Assembly: GCA_013695195.1 (NCBI GenBank)
Contig: JACDAY010000103.1
Coordinates: forward strand, 1 to 10,919
Reading direction: 5' to 3'
Source: Blastocatellia bacterium
GTDB lineage: Bacteria > Acidobacteriota > Blastocatellia > Pyrinomonadales > Pyrinomonadaceae
DNA length: 10,919 bases
Both the position numbers and the translations under genes were made by a program. Within the stretch, counting starts at the first letter, position 1; each line of letters starts with the position of its first letter. A model generated the notes under the pieces. The model was not told the origin of the DNA. It made no database searches and was given only the letters and a program-made list of their open reading frames with translations. Of the stretch, positions 1 to 6,343 are shown piece by piece.

Positions 1-861
1 AAGGCCGAAGGCAAGCGTGATTATCTTTACAGCTATCATGACCTTCGGGACGAAGTTCAAAAACAACAATACGGCAAGGATGACAAGGACACGGGCGACG
101 GCGGCAATGTTTCTTCGATTCAGGGCTTGCTGTGGCGGCTCGATTCGCGATTCGACCGCTCCGATGGCATCTTTCATCCGCACGAGCATCTGGAACTGCA
201 GGACCTTTTTCGCCCTGGTCGCTGCACGATTCTTCAGCTTTCGGATATCGAGCAGACCGAGCAGCAGGTGATAGTCGGAACGCTCCTGCGGCGTGTAAAT
301 AAAGCCCGCGTGATGACCGTCCGCGACGAAGTGTCGAGCGGCGAAAACTATTTGAACTATCCCGTCTTTACGCTTATCGAAGAAGCTCACCGCTTCGCTC
401 CCGCCGGTGCGAGCGTCGTTTCGACCAACATTTTAAAGCAGATCTTGAGCGAAGGCCGCAAATTCGGCGTCGGCATCGGCCTGATAACGCAGCGGCCGGG
501 CAAACTCGACCAGGACGTCCTGTCGCAGTGCATGACGCAGATCATAATGCGTATCGTCAACCCTATCGACCAGGACACCGTCGCCAAAACCGTCGAAGGA
601 GCGGGCCGAGCCATGCTCGCCGAGCTCCCCGCCCTAACCAAAGGCCAGGCCGTCATCTCCGGCGTCGGAATAAACACCCCCGTAATGTGCCGCATTCGCC
701 CACGCCTGACCGCCCACGGCGGCGTCGATTTGGATGCCCCAAGCGAATGGATGAACTGGCATTCGTCCGATTCGCAAGACAAACGCGAACAGGAAAACGC
801 GCCTTATCTGAAACCAACATCGGATAAAAAGCCTGAGAAGATAGGGAATATTAGAATATAA
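1..861 (+). CDS. HerA-like ATP-binding protein (DUF87-type ATPase), C-terminal part, 5' end outside window
   Basis: The frame is open from the first base to TAA at 859-861, so this is the C-terminal 286 residues of a longer protein; the Walker A region lies upstream of the window. The Walker B strand reads PVFTLIEEAHRFAP (codons 121-134), with E127-E128 where many P-loop ATPases have Asp-Glu. It is followed by LSEGRKFG around codons 149-156, whose Arg153 could act in trans, and by the strand LITQRPGKLD. This order (Walker B, EGRKFG, TQRP, then a strand containing MRIVNP) is typical of HerA/FtsK-superfamily hexameric ATPases. In archaea HerA works with the NurA nuclease in DNA end resection; bacterial relatives are less well understood, and no NurA partner is visible here. 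The tail after about codon 245 is charged and looks disordered. GC is high (43 of 60 bases at 601-660). The family is clear; the specific role is inferred. Confidence 0.85.
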   Translation, partial: KAEGKRDYLYSYHDLRDEVQKQQYGKDDKDTGDGGNVSSIQGLLWRLDSRFDRSDGIFHPHEHLELQDLFRPGRCTILQLSDIEQTEQQVIVGTLLRRVNKARVMTVRDEVSSGENYLNYPVFTLIEEAHRFAPAGASVVSTNILKQILSEGRKFGVGIGLITQRPGKLDQDVLSQCMTQIIMRIVNPIDQDTVAKTVEGAGRAMLAELPALTKGQAVISGVGINTPVMCRIRPRLTAHGGVDLDAPSEWMNWHSSDSQDKREQENAPYLKPTSDKKPEKIGNIRI

Positions 862-862
862 T

Positions 863-1723
863 GTGAAAGTTATGCGAAAAATCTTTTTTCAAGTTTTTCT
901 TGTTTTGCTTTTCATCATTTCAATTTCGGCTCAAGCGAATAAGCAAGAGCCGATTTTGATTGATGAATTTGGAAAAATAAATGCGGAAGAAAATTTTGCT
1001 CGGCTCGATTTTTTGAATTCTGAATTATCGAAAACTGAGAATACAAAGGCAGTTATCAGAATATCCGGCGGTGATGAAAATTGTTTTATGTGTCATTACA
1101 GACAAGGCTCTTATGCGACTTCTATAGTGAAATCCAGAAGACACTCGATTGACAAATACTCGATTGAATACTGCACTGCAAATGAAGAATTGCGAGTTCA
1201 GCTTTATGTGATGCCGATGAATACACAACTTTCAGCTTGTAATAAAACTTTAGCAGTTCCAAAATGTTCCGCGTTGTTCGATACAATTCACTTTTTTTAC
1301 AATAATAAACTTACTCCTCTCGAAGACACTTATGTTGAATCAACTAGTCCGGCTGACGGAGAGTATTCTCAAAATGCTCTGAAAGCGGTCAAACAAATTT
1401 TGGATAAATCTCCCGGAAGCAAAATTTATATCATTGTCTATCTCGGAACAAATTCAGAAATAAAATATGAGGAAAAAAATGGAGAATCTGTCGAAAAAAA
1501 CGTAAGGAAATTAGACAAAAAATCTCTCGCCGAAAAAATGCGGCTGAATGCAAACAACGAACTTATTAAAAATGGCATAGATTCTTTACAAATTGAAACG
1601 ATTATTGGCGGATACGTTGATGAAAAAAGAAGAATGGAATTTTGGTTTGTTCCGAAAGGCGGCGAGATTCCGAAGCCGAAGCCTGATTATTTTCCCAGGA
1701 AAAGAGTGCGAAAGAAAAAATGA
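863..1723 (+). CDS. Secreted protein with two OmpA-like halves and a single CxxCH motif, function unknown
   Basis: Start is GTG at 863, one base after the HerA-like stop; ATG at 872 (fourth codon) is an equally good start. The N-terminus MRKIFFQVFLVLLFIISISAQA is a signal peptide with likely cleavage near residue 24, so the product should be exported. Two similar halves follow. The first (about 30-120) has LIDEFGKINAEENFARLD, a helix, the strand KAVIRISGG and later the strand LRVQLYVMP. The second (about 153-268) has a helix, the strand KIYIIVYLGTN, a helix with KSLAEKMRLNANNELIKNGI and the strand RRMEFWFVP. This beta-alpha-beta pattern resembles an OmpA-like fold. Cys74-x-x-Cys77-His78 matches a c-type heme motif; other cysteines are at 104, 126 and 135. 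The C-terminus is Pro/Lys-rich and basic. Codons are strongly AT-biased compared with the preceding gene. I recognise the style of an acidobacterial hypothetical family, not a function. Confidence 0.75.
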   Translation: MKVMRKIFFQVFLVLLFIISISAQANKQEPILIDEFGKINAEENFARLDFLNSELSKTENTKAVIRISGGDENCFMCHYRQGSYATSIVKSRRHSIDKYSIEYCTANEELRVQLYVMPMNTQLSACNKTLAVPKCSALFDTIHFFYNNKLTPLEDTYVESTSPADGEYSQNALKAVKQILDKSPGSKIYIIVYLGTNSEIKYEEKNGESVEKNVRKLDKKSLAEKMRLNANNELIKNGIDSLQIETIIGGYVDEKRRMEFWFVPKGGEIPKPKPDYFPRKRVRKKK

Positions 1724-1806
1724 GCCGTGTTAAAATGCGATTGAGAGGTAAGAAGTATGACACACTCGCTTACATAGAAGTTCCGGAAAGCATTTATCAA
1801 TCGTGA
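1720..1806 (+). pseudogene. N-terminal piece of a VapB-like antitoxin, ended by an in-frame TGA
   Basis: ATG at 1720 overlaps the stop of the preceding gene (ATGA). The frame encodes 28 residues, including KKYDTLAYIEVPESIYQS, and stops at TGA 1804-1806. The same frame continues after the stop with AEKAS and then the ORF that starts at 1822. Read through the stop, the pieces give a beta strand (DTLAYIEVP), a first helix (ESIYQS-x-AEKASMKG) and a second helix (KQIEQIALEKLAKG). That is the layout of a ribbon-helix-helix antitoxin DNA-binding domain. I infer that a single nonsense change split a gene of about 95 residues. The alternative, that this is a real 28-residue peptide, is less likely because it holds exactly the missing half of the fold. 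Confidence 0.55.
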
Positions 1807-1821
1807 GCCGAAAAAGCATCA

Positions 1822-2007
1822 ATGAAGGGTAAGCAGATTGAACAAATCGCGCTTGAGAAATTGGCAAAAGGCGAGCCAAAGCTGATTGATGATCCGCTCG
1901 ATAAGTTTATTGGCGCATTCAAAGGCGACGTTCCTGATTGGGGCGAGAATCACGATAAATACCTTGGTGAAAATTACATGCGGGAATTACGCGGTGAAAA
2001 CGAATGA
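1822..2007 (+). CDS. VapB-like antitoxin, remaining ORF (61 aa; N-terminus lost to a nonsense codon)
   Basis: ATG at 1822 to TGA at 2005-2007. The residues KGKQIEQIALEKLAKG look like the second helix of a ribbon-helix-helix domain. They are followed by an acidic, Trp-containing tail (DPLDKFIGAFKGDVPDW, then HDKYLG and MRELRGENE) of the kind that wraps around a PIN toxin. The stop overlaps the ATG of the PIN remnant as ATGA, the usual translational coupling of vapBC pairs, and GGTGA at 1994-1998 would serve as the toxin's ribosome binding site. Nothing like a good Shine-Dalgarno precedes 1822, which fits the idea that the true start was ATG 1720 before the TGA arose. If made, this product would lack the DNA-binding strand and could only act as a toxin-binding tail. 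The toxin is also broken, so the gene is probably in decay. Confidence 0.55.
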   Translation: MKGKQIEQIALEKLAKGEPKLIDDPLDKFIGAFKGDVPDWGENHDKYLGENYMRELRGENE

Positions 2008-2100
2008 ACAGAATATTCGTTGACACTTCGGGTTGGGAAATTCCCGACTTGTAACGACAAATTATGTTTTGCGACAGGATTTGTTCGGCTTCTAAAATAG
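2004..2100 (+). pseudogene. Eroded PIN-domain (VapC-type) toxin, three fragments in three frames
   Basis: ATG 2004 overlaps the antitoxin stop. The frame starts MNRIFVDTSGW, the classical first strand of a PIN RNase with its catalytic Asp (residue 7 here), but stops at TAA 2052-2054. In the next frame, codons 2045-2071 read RLVTTNYVL, a segment I know from the middle of this PIN subfamily, about 50-60 residues further on in intact proteins. In the third frame, codons 2074-2097 read TGFVRLLK followed by TAG 2098-2100; intact members commonly end in a similar AGF(V/I)RLLK. So start, middle and end survive in the correct order within 97 bases, where an intact gene needs about 400. At least two internal deletions with frame changes explain this. 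No active RNase can be made. Confidence 0.75.
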
Positions 2101-2110
2101 GTCATTGTAG

Positions 2111-2335
2111 TTGAGTCTAACTTTGAATCGCCAAAGCGTATCTTCTTCAAGTATTAAATCCGTCGGGTATGATCCTGATGCGGAAATTCTGAAGGTCGAA
2201 TTTCACAAAAGCGGTATTTATCAATATTTCGGTGTTCCGACACGAGTTCATGAAGATTTAATAAATGCGTTTTCAAAGGGCAAATACTACACCGTTTATA
2301 TAAAAGATGCCTATAGTTTTCGGCGCATCAAATAG
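2111..2335 (+). CDS. KTSC-domain small protein
   Basis: A 74-residue protein consisting almost entirely of a KTSC domain (named after the lysyl-tRNA synthetase C-terminal region). Visible family features are VSSSSIKSVGYD near the start, the central Tyr-x-Tyr (Y37-Q-Y39), VPTRVHEDLINAFSKGKYY, and the final strand IKDAYSFRRIK. RNA binding has been suggested for the domain, but its function is not established. The start is uncertain because both in-frame candidates are TTG. TTG 2111 has AGGT 8 bases upstream (2099-2102) and is chosen here; TTG 2123 would begin MNRQSVSSSS, which matches how many members begin. It lies 10 bases after the PIN remnant and shares the AT-rich composition of that block. 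The stop is only 12 bases from the end of the convergent gene. Confidence 0.8.
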   Translation: MSLTLNRQSVSSSSIKSVGYDPDAEILKVEFHKSGIYQYFGVPTRVHEDLINAFSKGKYYTVYIKDAYSFRRIK

Positions 2336-2347
2336 CTCTGCCCGTAT

Positions 2348-4141
2348 CTATTCATTGATTCTATAAAGTTCCTTCGCTTCGCTGTCCGCAATGTCCTTTC
2401 TAACCAGCAGCATCAAATCGACGCCGGGCCGGAGCGCGTACGAACCGGCGTAAGCATAATTCGCCGAGTATTTTCGAATGACCTCGGCTTCCTGAGCATT
2501 CTTTTTGGCGACTATCATTTCGGCCGTGCTCGAGTCAAAGAATTTGCCGTGAAAAATAGCTTTTGGGTAATCCTTCAAATACCAAACCATCGGCCAATAA
2601 TCCGGCGAAACTATATCAACCGCCGCAGCTTTGCCTTTGCCGCTCTTTTGTGCGTAACGCTCGATCTCGGCGATGAGGCCTAAAAATTCGCGCTTTGTGT
2701 GGGCGTAAACATACACTTTGTCTTCATCGTCGTACCGGACGAAATTGATCTCGTAGGTTTGATAGGAAAGGATCGCCGTAGCGGAAACCGCTAGCAAGCC
2801 CGCCAAAAGTTTCGCATTAAGATTCTTCGCGGCCGCCAATTCGTTGACGGCATAGCCTGCAGCAATGCACATCGGCAAGAGAAAACTCAACGCAAGCCAC
2901 GGCGTTTTATACGGAATGATCGTGTATGCGGCGAATAGCCCGAACGCCCACAGAGCCGCGAACAGCGCGAACCGGTGCTGTGCTTTGATAAACGCGATCA
3001 CTATTCCGGCTAATGAAAGGATGAGGATTGGCGCCTCTATCCGCATTCCCCATTTCAGATAAGCCCACATGCCGTTTTGCGTATGATCCTTGCTGCCAGT
3101 TTTTGTCCAAATCGTGTAAGCGTCGAAAGCCTTTTGCACGCCTTCTGGATATGAAAAGAACGATGAGAAAAACAGGACGCCAATATAAATGAAAATCGAC
3201 GCGACTGCTGCAACTATTAAAAGCCTGTCGGTTCCGGTCCCTAAAGCCTCTCGGAATTTCGTCCAAGTAAGTTCACTGCCCGCAAGTTCGTCCGATTCAG
3301 TTTCAGCATGAACTTTGCCGCGAATTTTCTCCCAGATCCATACACAAACACATGCGATCAACATGGTTCCAACTGTGATAAATGCTGTCTCCTTTGTAGC
3401 AAACATCAACGATAACGAAGCCGAGGCAAGCAAAAGATATATCGCGCGGCCGCTGTTCCATGCGAGGAGCATTCGAATTACTAGAAATACGAGCCCAGCT
3501 TCAATAACGAAAAATGCCGCACGAACCGCCCAAAGAGAAGTTGTGTTCTCGCCGGCCAAAGCATCGGCAAAATAGAGTCCAGACGGCAAAAAACACGCCA
3601 AAAGTATCAGCGCCATCCAGCCTATCGCAAAGATTCCGGCCTTACGCGTGTCAAGAAAAAACAGTATCGAAACGACAACCGCCAGGCTTAGAAAAACAAA
3701 GAAGATCTCATGAATAAAATAGCGCGAGATGAAGACCATTCCCGGCGACAAAGCCAGACAGAGCGCTGCGAAAAGGCTGCCGATCCGGCCGATATATCGT
3801 TTTAGAAAAAAAGCCAGAACAACGGTTAGAACGCCGAAAATAGCAACACTCCAACGAACCGGTATCGTTTCGAGGCCGAAAACCTTCGTGAACGCCAGCG
3901 TTATGTAATAAAGCGTCGGGCCGTGATAATTCGCGGGGTCGTATTTGTACGCACCCTCGCGGAACAGCGTCGTAAGGAAAAATCCGTTGACGCCTTCGTC
4001 ATGATGAAACGGCTTCAGCCCGAGCTGAAAAAATCGAAGAAATGTCGCGATAATCGTGACGAAAGCGCAGCTCGCCAGCCAAAAATAGTCGGGGTTTCTT
4101 TGTTCGCCATTGTGCGGGGAAATGTTCTCTTCTATTCTCAT
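2348..4141 (-). CDS. Agl23-like GT-C / ArnT-like membrane protein (TIGR03663-type)
   Basis: A polytopic inner-membrane protein of 597 residues with an N-terminal PMT/ArnT-like (GT39/GT83-like) region. After the first membrane segment the first extracytoplasmic loop carries FHHDEGVNGFF (Asp48-Glu49), then YDPANYHGPTLYY (His73-Gly74-Pro75), with Arg36 and Arg96. The TIGR03663 family is described as having an invariant DE, HGP and two Arg near its N-terminus, which fits exactly. About eleven hydrophobic segments follow, with a cytoplasmic-looking charged loop near 285-305. The last 110 or so residues form a soluble domain (VDIVSPDYWPMVWYLKDYP and onward). GT-C enzymes of this type move sugars from polyprenyl-phosphate donors at the outer membrane face of the plasma membrane; family members are named as flippase-activity-associated, and their chemistry is unproven. 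The start is set by AAAAAGG at 4154-4160: TTG 4153 abuts it with no spacing, while ATG 4141 lies 12 bases downstream. It is probably translated from the same mRNA as the upstream membrane gene (17-bp gap). Confidence 0.85.
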   Translation of the reverse strand: MRIEENISPHNGEQRNPDYFWLASCAFVTIIATFLRFFQLGLKPFHHDEGVNGFFLTTLFREGAYKYDPANYHGPTLYYITLAFTKVFGLETIPVRWSVAIFGVLTVVLAFFLKRYIGRIGSLFAALCLALSPGMVFISRYFIHEIFFVFLSLAVVVSILFFLDTRKAGIFAIGWMALILLACFLPSGLYFADALAGENTTSLWAVRAAFFVIEAGLVFLVIRMLLAWNSGRAIYLLLASASLSLMFATKETAFITVGTMLIACVCVWIWEKIRGKVHAETESDELAGSELTWTKFREALGTGTDRLLIVAAVASIFIYIGVLFFSSFFSYPEGVQKAFDAYTIWTKTGSKDHTQNGMWAYLKWGMRIEAPILILSLAGIVIAFIKAQHRFALFAALWAFGLFAAYTIIPYKTPWLALSFLLPMCIAAGYAVNELAAAKNLNAKLLAGLLAVSATAILSYQTYEINFVRYDDEDKVYVYAHTKREFLGLIAEIERYAQKSGKGKAAAVDIVSPDYWPMVWYLKDYPKAIFHGKFFDSSTAEMIVAKKNAQEAEVIRKYSANYAYAGSYALRPGVDLMLLVRKDIADSEAKELYRINE

Positions 4142-4153
4142 TAAAGGATTCAA

Positions 4154-4160
4154 CCTTTTT
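4154..4160 (-). promoter_or_regulatory. Ribosome binding site that decides the Agl23-like start
   Basis: On the minus strand AAAAAGG lies between the stop of the upstream membrane gene (4159-4161, overlapping) and ATG 4141, with 12 bases of spacing. It directly touches TTG 4153, which therefore cannot use it. This supports the shorter protein beginning MRIEENISPH. Confidence 0.45.
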
Positions 4161-6201
4161 AATTCTGCACTTTATATACCTTGTACTGTCCTTCCTCGGC
4201 AATTACAGGATATTGTATGAAAAAATTCTCGTTCGCCCGCAGCGTGTTTCGCTCCTCCGGCGAAATCAGCACATATTCGATTCCGTATTTTTGTAAAAGA
4301 GCGGCCGCCGCGGGTCCGCCGGAATATATGATTTTGACGTCGTTTTCACGCGCCGCGTATTCTATTCCGTGTGAGCTCAAATGTCCCGGATAACGCATCA
4401 ACGATTGTCTGCCTGTTAAAACAACCGCTGAATTATAGGTAGGAGCGTTTAAAAACAAAGCGTTTGGAGCAGTCCGAAGCTTGATTTTATCAGCAATGAC
4501 AACGGCATCGGCATCGAAAATCCGATTCTTTATTTGTCCGGAAACCGTTCGCCAAACATCCAACGCGCCCGACAATATCAAAAATATAAAACAAAATGCG
4601 GCTCCGATTTTGAGCGGCGTGCTTTTGCGCCACAACCACGCCAATGCAAACGCAATGAAAGGAATCGAGCCCACAAACCAGTATATAAGCACCTTGATAT
4701 TGTCCCATTCCCACGGTGCGAGCTTTGCAGAGTTCGCAGCTAAAAACAAAAAAACAAAAGGCAGATAAAAATAGTTAGCGTCGCGTGCTTCGTTCGGCGG
4801 ATTGCTGACAAGCCGCTCGTCTTTCAGCTTTTTCTTTTTCCCGGCTTTCCCGCTTTTTTCGGCATCATTCAATCCGGTTGCGTTATTGCTCCGCTTCGAT
4901 AAAAAAACTAGATAAAATCCCAAAAGCGTGAAAGGAATCACGATTCCCGTATTCTTGAACCAGAACCACAGAAAATTTGAGTCGCGCGAGTCCCAGCCGA
5001 AATGCCATTCGAAAAACTTACCGGCCTCGCTCGCGCTTCCCGACATGGACCAGATCAACTGCGGGACCGCAATGAGTGATACGCCGATACCAAAAGCAAT
5101 CCATTCGAGCCATCTATCCGGTTTTAACAGAAATAAAAATGCCGTAACAATAAACAAAATCGCGAGGCTGTGAAGGTGGATCAACGGCAGCAATCCGGCG
5201 AAGAGGCCGACAGCGAAAGGGATGAGGGATGATTGAGGAAGGATGAGGCTTTTTCTTTCCACCACATCTCCGCGTCTCTGCGTCTCTGCGGTAAAAATCT
5301 TCCACAGATAGCCCAATACAATCAACGACAATGGCATTCCGAGCAACAGGCTTCGCTGCGTCAGAAAAAGCGCTACGAGCGAATTTCCCCATCGAAAACT
5401 TTCGCTAATTGTATAATCCTTCGGAAGCGCCCAGATAAACTCCAAAAAGTTTTTTCCCTGCTGCCAATAGTCGTTAAAAAACCAAAGGAAGCCAAGCCCA
5501 CCGCTAAAATACAAAAGCGCCGGAGCGATTTTCGCGGCCAATCTATCGTTTGTCAGTTTAAAAACAAATCTTTCCAAAATCACGAGCAGCGAAAAAGCCC
5601 ACGCAATGTTCTGAACGAGCATCGCGTCCTTCACGCCAATTCCGAGTTTCATGAAAGAGGCAGTAACGATGTCCGCGATGAACGGGTATGAAAATCTAGC
5701 ACCGGCAAACGAAGGATTTTTGGGCGGAAAATTATTAGCCTCCGTGAAGCTGAATATCGCCCCCAAATGAAACGGCAGATCCCCCAAATTCTGGGATCCG
5801 CCGGTAAAGATGCCCAGCGATGTCTCGAACATTGTCCGCTCAAAGAAAACGAGAAATAACAGAACAAAAAAAACGTAATAAAGGCTGTTAAAGAGCTTTA
5901 TTGGGCTTTTGCCTCGAAGCTGATCATTCGCCCGGCGCCGATCAAGCAGGAACCCTTTTCTCAAATTTTTTCTCTTCAGTAAGAGGAGAGGCGTTAAGGT
6001 AATAATAAAAGAAGCCAGTACCGTTGTTGCATTGAGTCCAAAAAACGAAGCGGTTACGAACACAATTGTTCCAAATATCGCCGATCCGATCACGGTTCCC
6101 GCCGACAGCCTCCACAAAAGCGGCTCATCGTCGGCGAAAATATATGTCAACGACATTCCGCCAAGTGCGATCAGCGCGATGAGGATAAGGGACAGGATCA
6201 T
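4159..6201 (-). CDS. Large polytopic membrane protein, putative GT-C-type glycosyltransferase
   Basis: A 680-residue, very hydrophobic protein. ATG 6201 is preceded by GGAG at 6207-6210 with 5 bases of spacing. The first segments (1-22, 32-55, 58-76) are membrane spans, then a basic loop (76-102), another span (105-121), and a long polar stretch with GDLPFHLGAIFSF (Asp141, His145), NNFPPKNPSFAG and YPFIAD. An acidic residue in the first large outer loop is what GT-C transferases use for catalysis. Further spans run to about residue 550. The C-terminal 130 residues are soluble (from about SGQIKNRIFDADAVV to YKVYKVQN), with a strand-helix pattern. A charged, Lys-rich loop lies at 436-476. Residues 304-328 come from a dispersed repeat (listed separately). 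The partner family of TIGR03663 proteins is a YYYxG-motif membrane protein, and I do not see that motif here, so this is likely a different family. Sugar specificity is unknown. Confidence 0.7.
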   Translation of the reverse strand: MILSLILIALIALGGMSLTYIFADDEPLLWRLSAGTVIGSAIFGTIVFVTASFFGLNATTVLASFIITLTPLLLLKRKNLRKGFLLDRRRANDQLRGKSPIKLFNSLYYVFFVLLFLVFFERTMFETSLGIFTGGSQNLGDLPFHLGAIFSFTEANNFPPKNPSFAGARFSYPFIADIVTASFMKLGIGVKDAMLVQNIAWAFSLLVILERFVFKLTNDRLAAKIAPALLYFSGGLGFLWFFNDYWQQGKNFLEFIWALPKDYTISESFRWGNSLVALFLTQRSLLLGMPLSLIVLGYLWKIFTAETQRRGDVVERKSLILPQSSLIPFAVGLFAGLLPLIHLHSLAILFIVTAFLFLLKPDRWLEWIAFGIGVSLIAVPQLIWSMSGSASEAGKFFEWHFGWDSRDSNFLWFWFKNTGIVIPFTLLGFYLVFLSKRSNNATGLNDAEKSGKAGKKKKLKDERLVSNPPNEARDANYFYLPFVFLFLAANSAKLAPWEWDNIKVLIYWFVGSIPFIAFALAWLWRKSTPLKIGAAFCFIFLILSGALDVWRTVSGQIKNRIFDADAVVIADKIKLRTAPNALFLNAPTYNSAVVLTGRQSLMRYPGHLSSHGIEYAARENDVKIIYSGGPAAAALLQKYGIEYVLISPEERNTLRANENFFIQYPVIAEEGQYKVYKVQN
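5219..5292. repeat. Composite dispersed repeat embedded in frame in the membrane-protein gene
   Basis: Two low-complexity repeat types lie side by side. Positions 5268-5292 hold GCGTCTCT repeated in tandem (5272-5287) within a CTCCGCGTCTCTGCG-type sequence, and 5219-5250 hold GGATGAGG/GGATGATTGAGG units. On the coding strand they read TAETQRRGD and SLILPQSSLIP. From memory, both sequence types are widespread dispersed repeats in many environmental bacteria, mostly between genes. Here they add about 25 residues (304-328) to a loop between two membrane spans without breaking the frame. Confidence 0.6.
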
Positions 6202-6343
6202 ATAAACTCCAAGTCTAAGTTACCCCAATTCTTGAACAGGACAAAATTCGCAATCCGGCGGTGAACAATTTCGCATAATTAATGGAAAAGGTTACAATTA
6301 CCGTTTTGGTTTTACTCGGAACCTGAAACTTTGAACTGAATAT
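6202..6343. other. Divergent intergenic region between the membrane operon and ychF
   Basis: 142 bases separate the outward-facing starts at 6201 and 6344, so both promoters must lie here. The stretch is AT-rich around 6271-6300, and CATAAT at 6274-6279 could be a -10 element for ychF, but I see no convincing paired -35 on either strand. The Shine-Dalgarno of the minus-strand gene is at 6207-6210; ychF has no strong one. Confidence 0.4.

Noticed and set aside
17..271. Plus-strand open frame of 84 codons at the window start
   Set aside because: It overlaps the HerA-like frame, which is open from base 1 and carries real motifs; its own translation is Arg/Phe/Thr-rich shadow sequence.
1804..1806. 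TGA as a selenocysteine codon joining the two antitoxin ORFs
   Set aside because: The position is inside a predicted helix of a DNA-binding domain where selenocysteine has no role, no downstream hairpin resembling a bacterial SECIS is apparent, and the neighbouring toxin is plainly broken. A nonsense mutation is simpler.
4142..4153. TTG 4153 as the start of the Agl23-like gene
   Set aside because: The only ribosome-binding-like sequence, AAAAAGG, ends directly next to this TTG with no spacing, while ATG 4141 lies at a workable distance and is the stronger codon.
5233..5691. Plus-strand open frame of 152 codons
   Set aside because: It is antisense to the 680-residue membrane protein, crosses the dispersed repeat, and has no ribosome binding site or recognisable domain.
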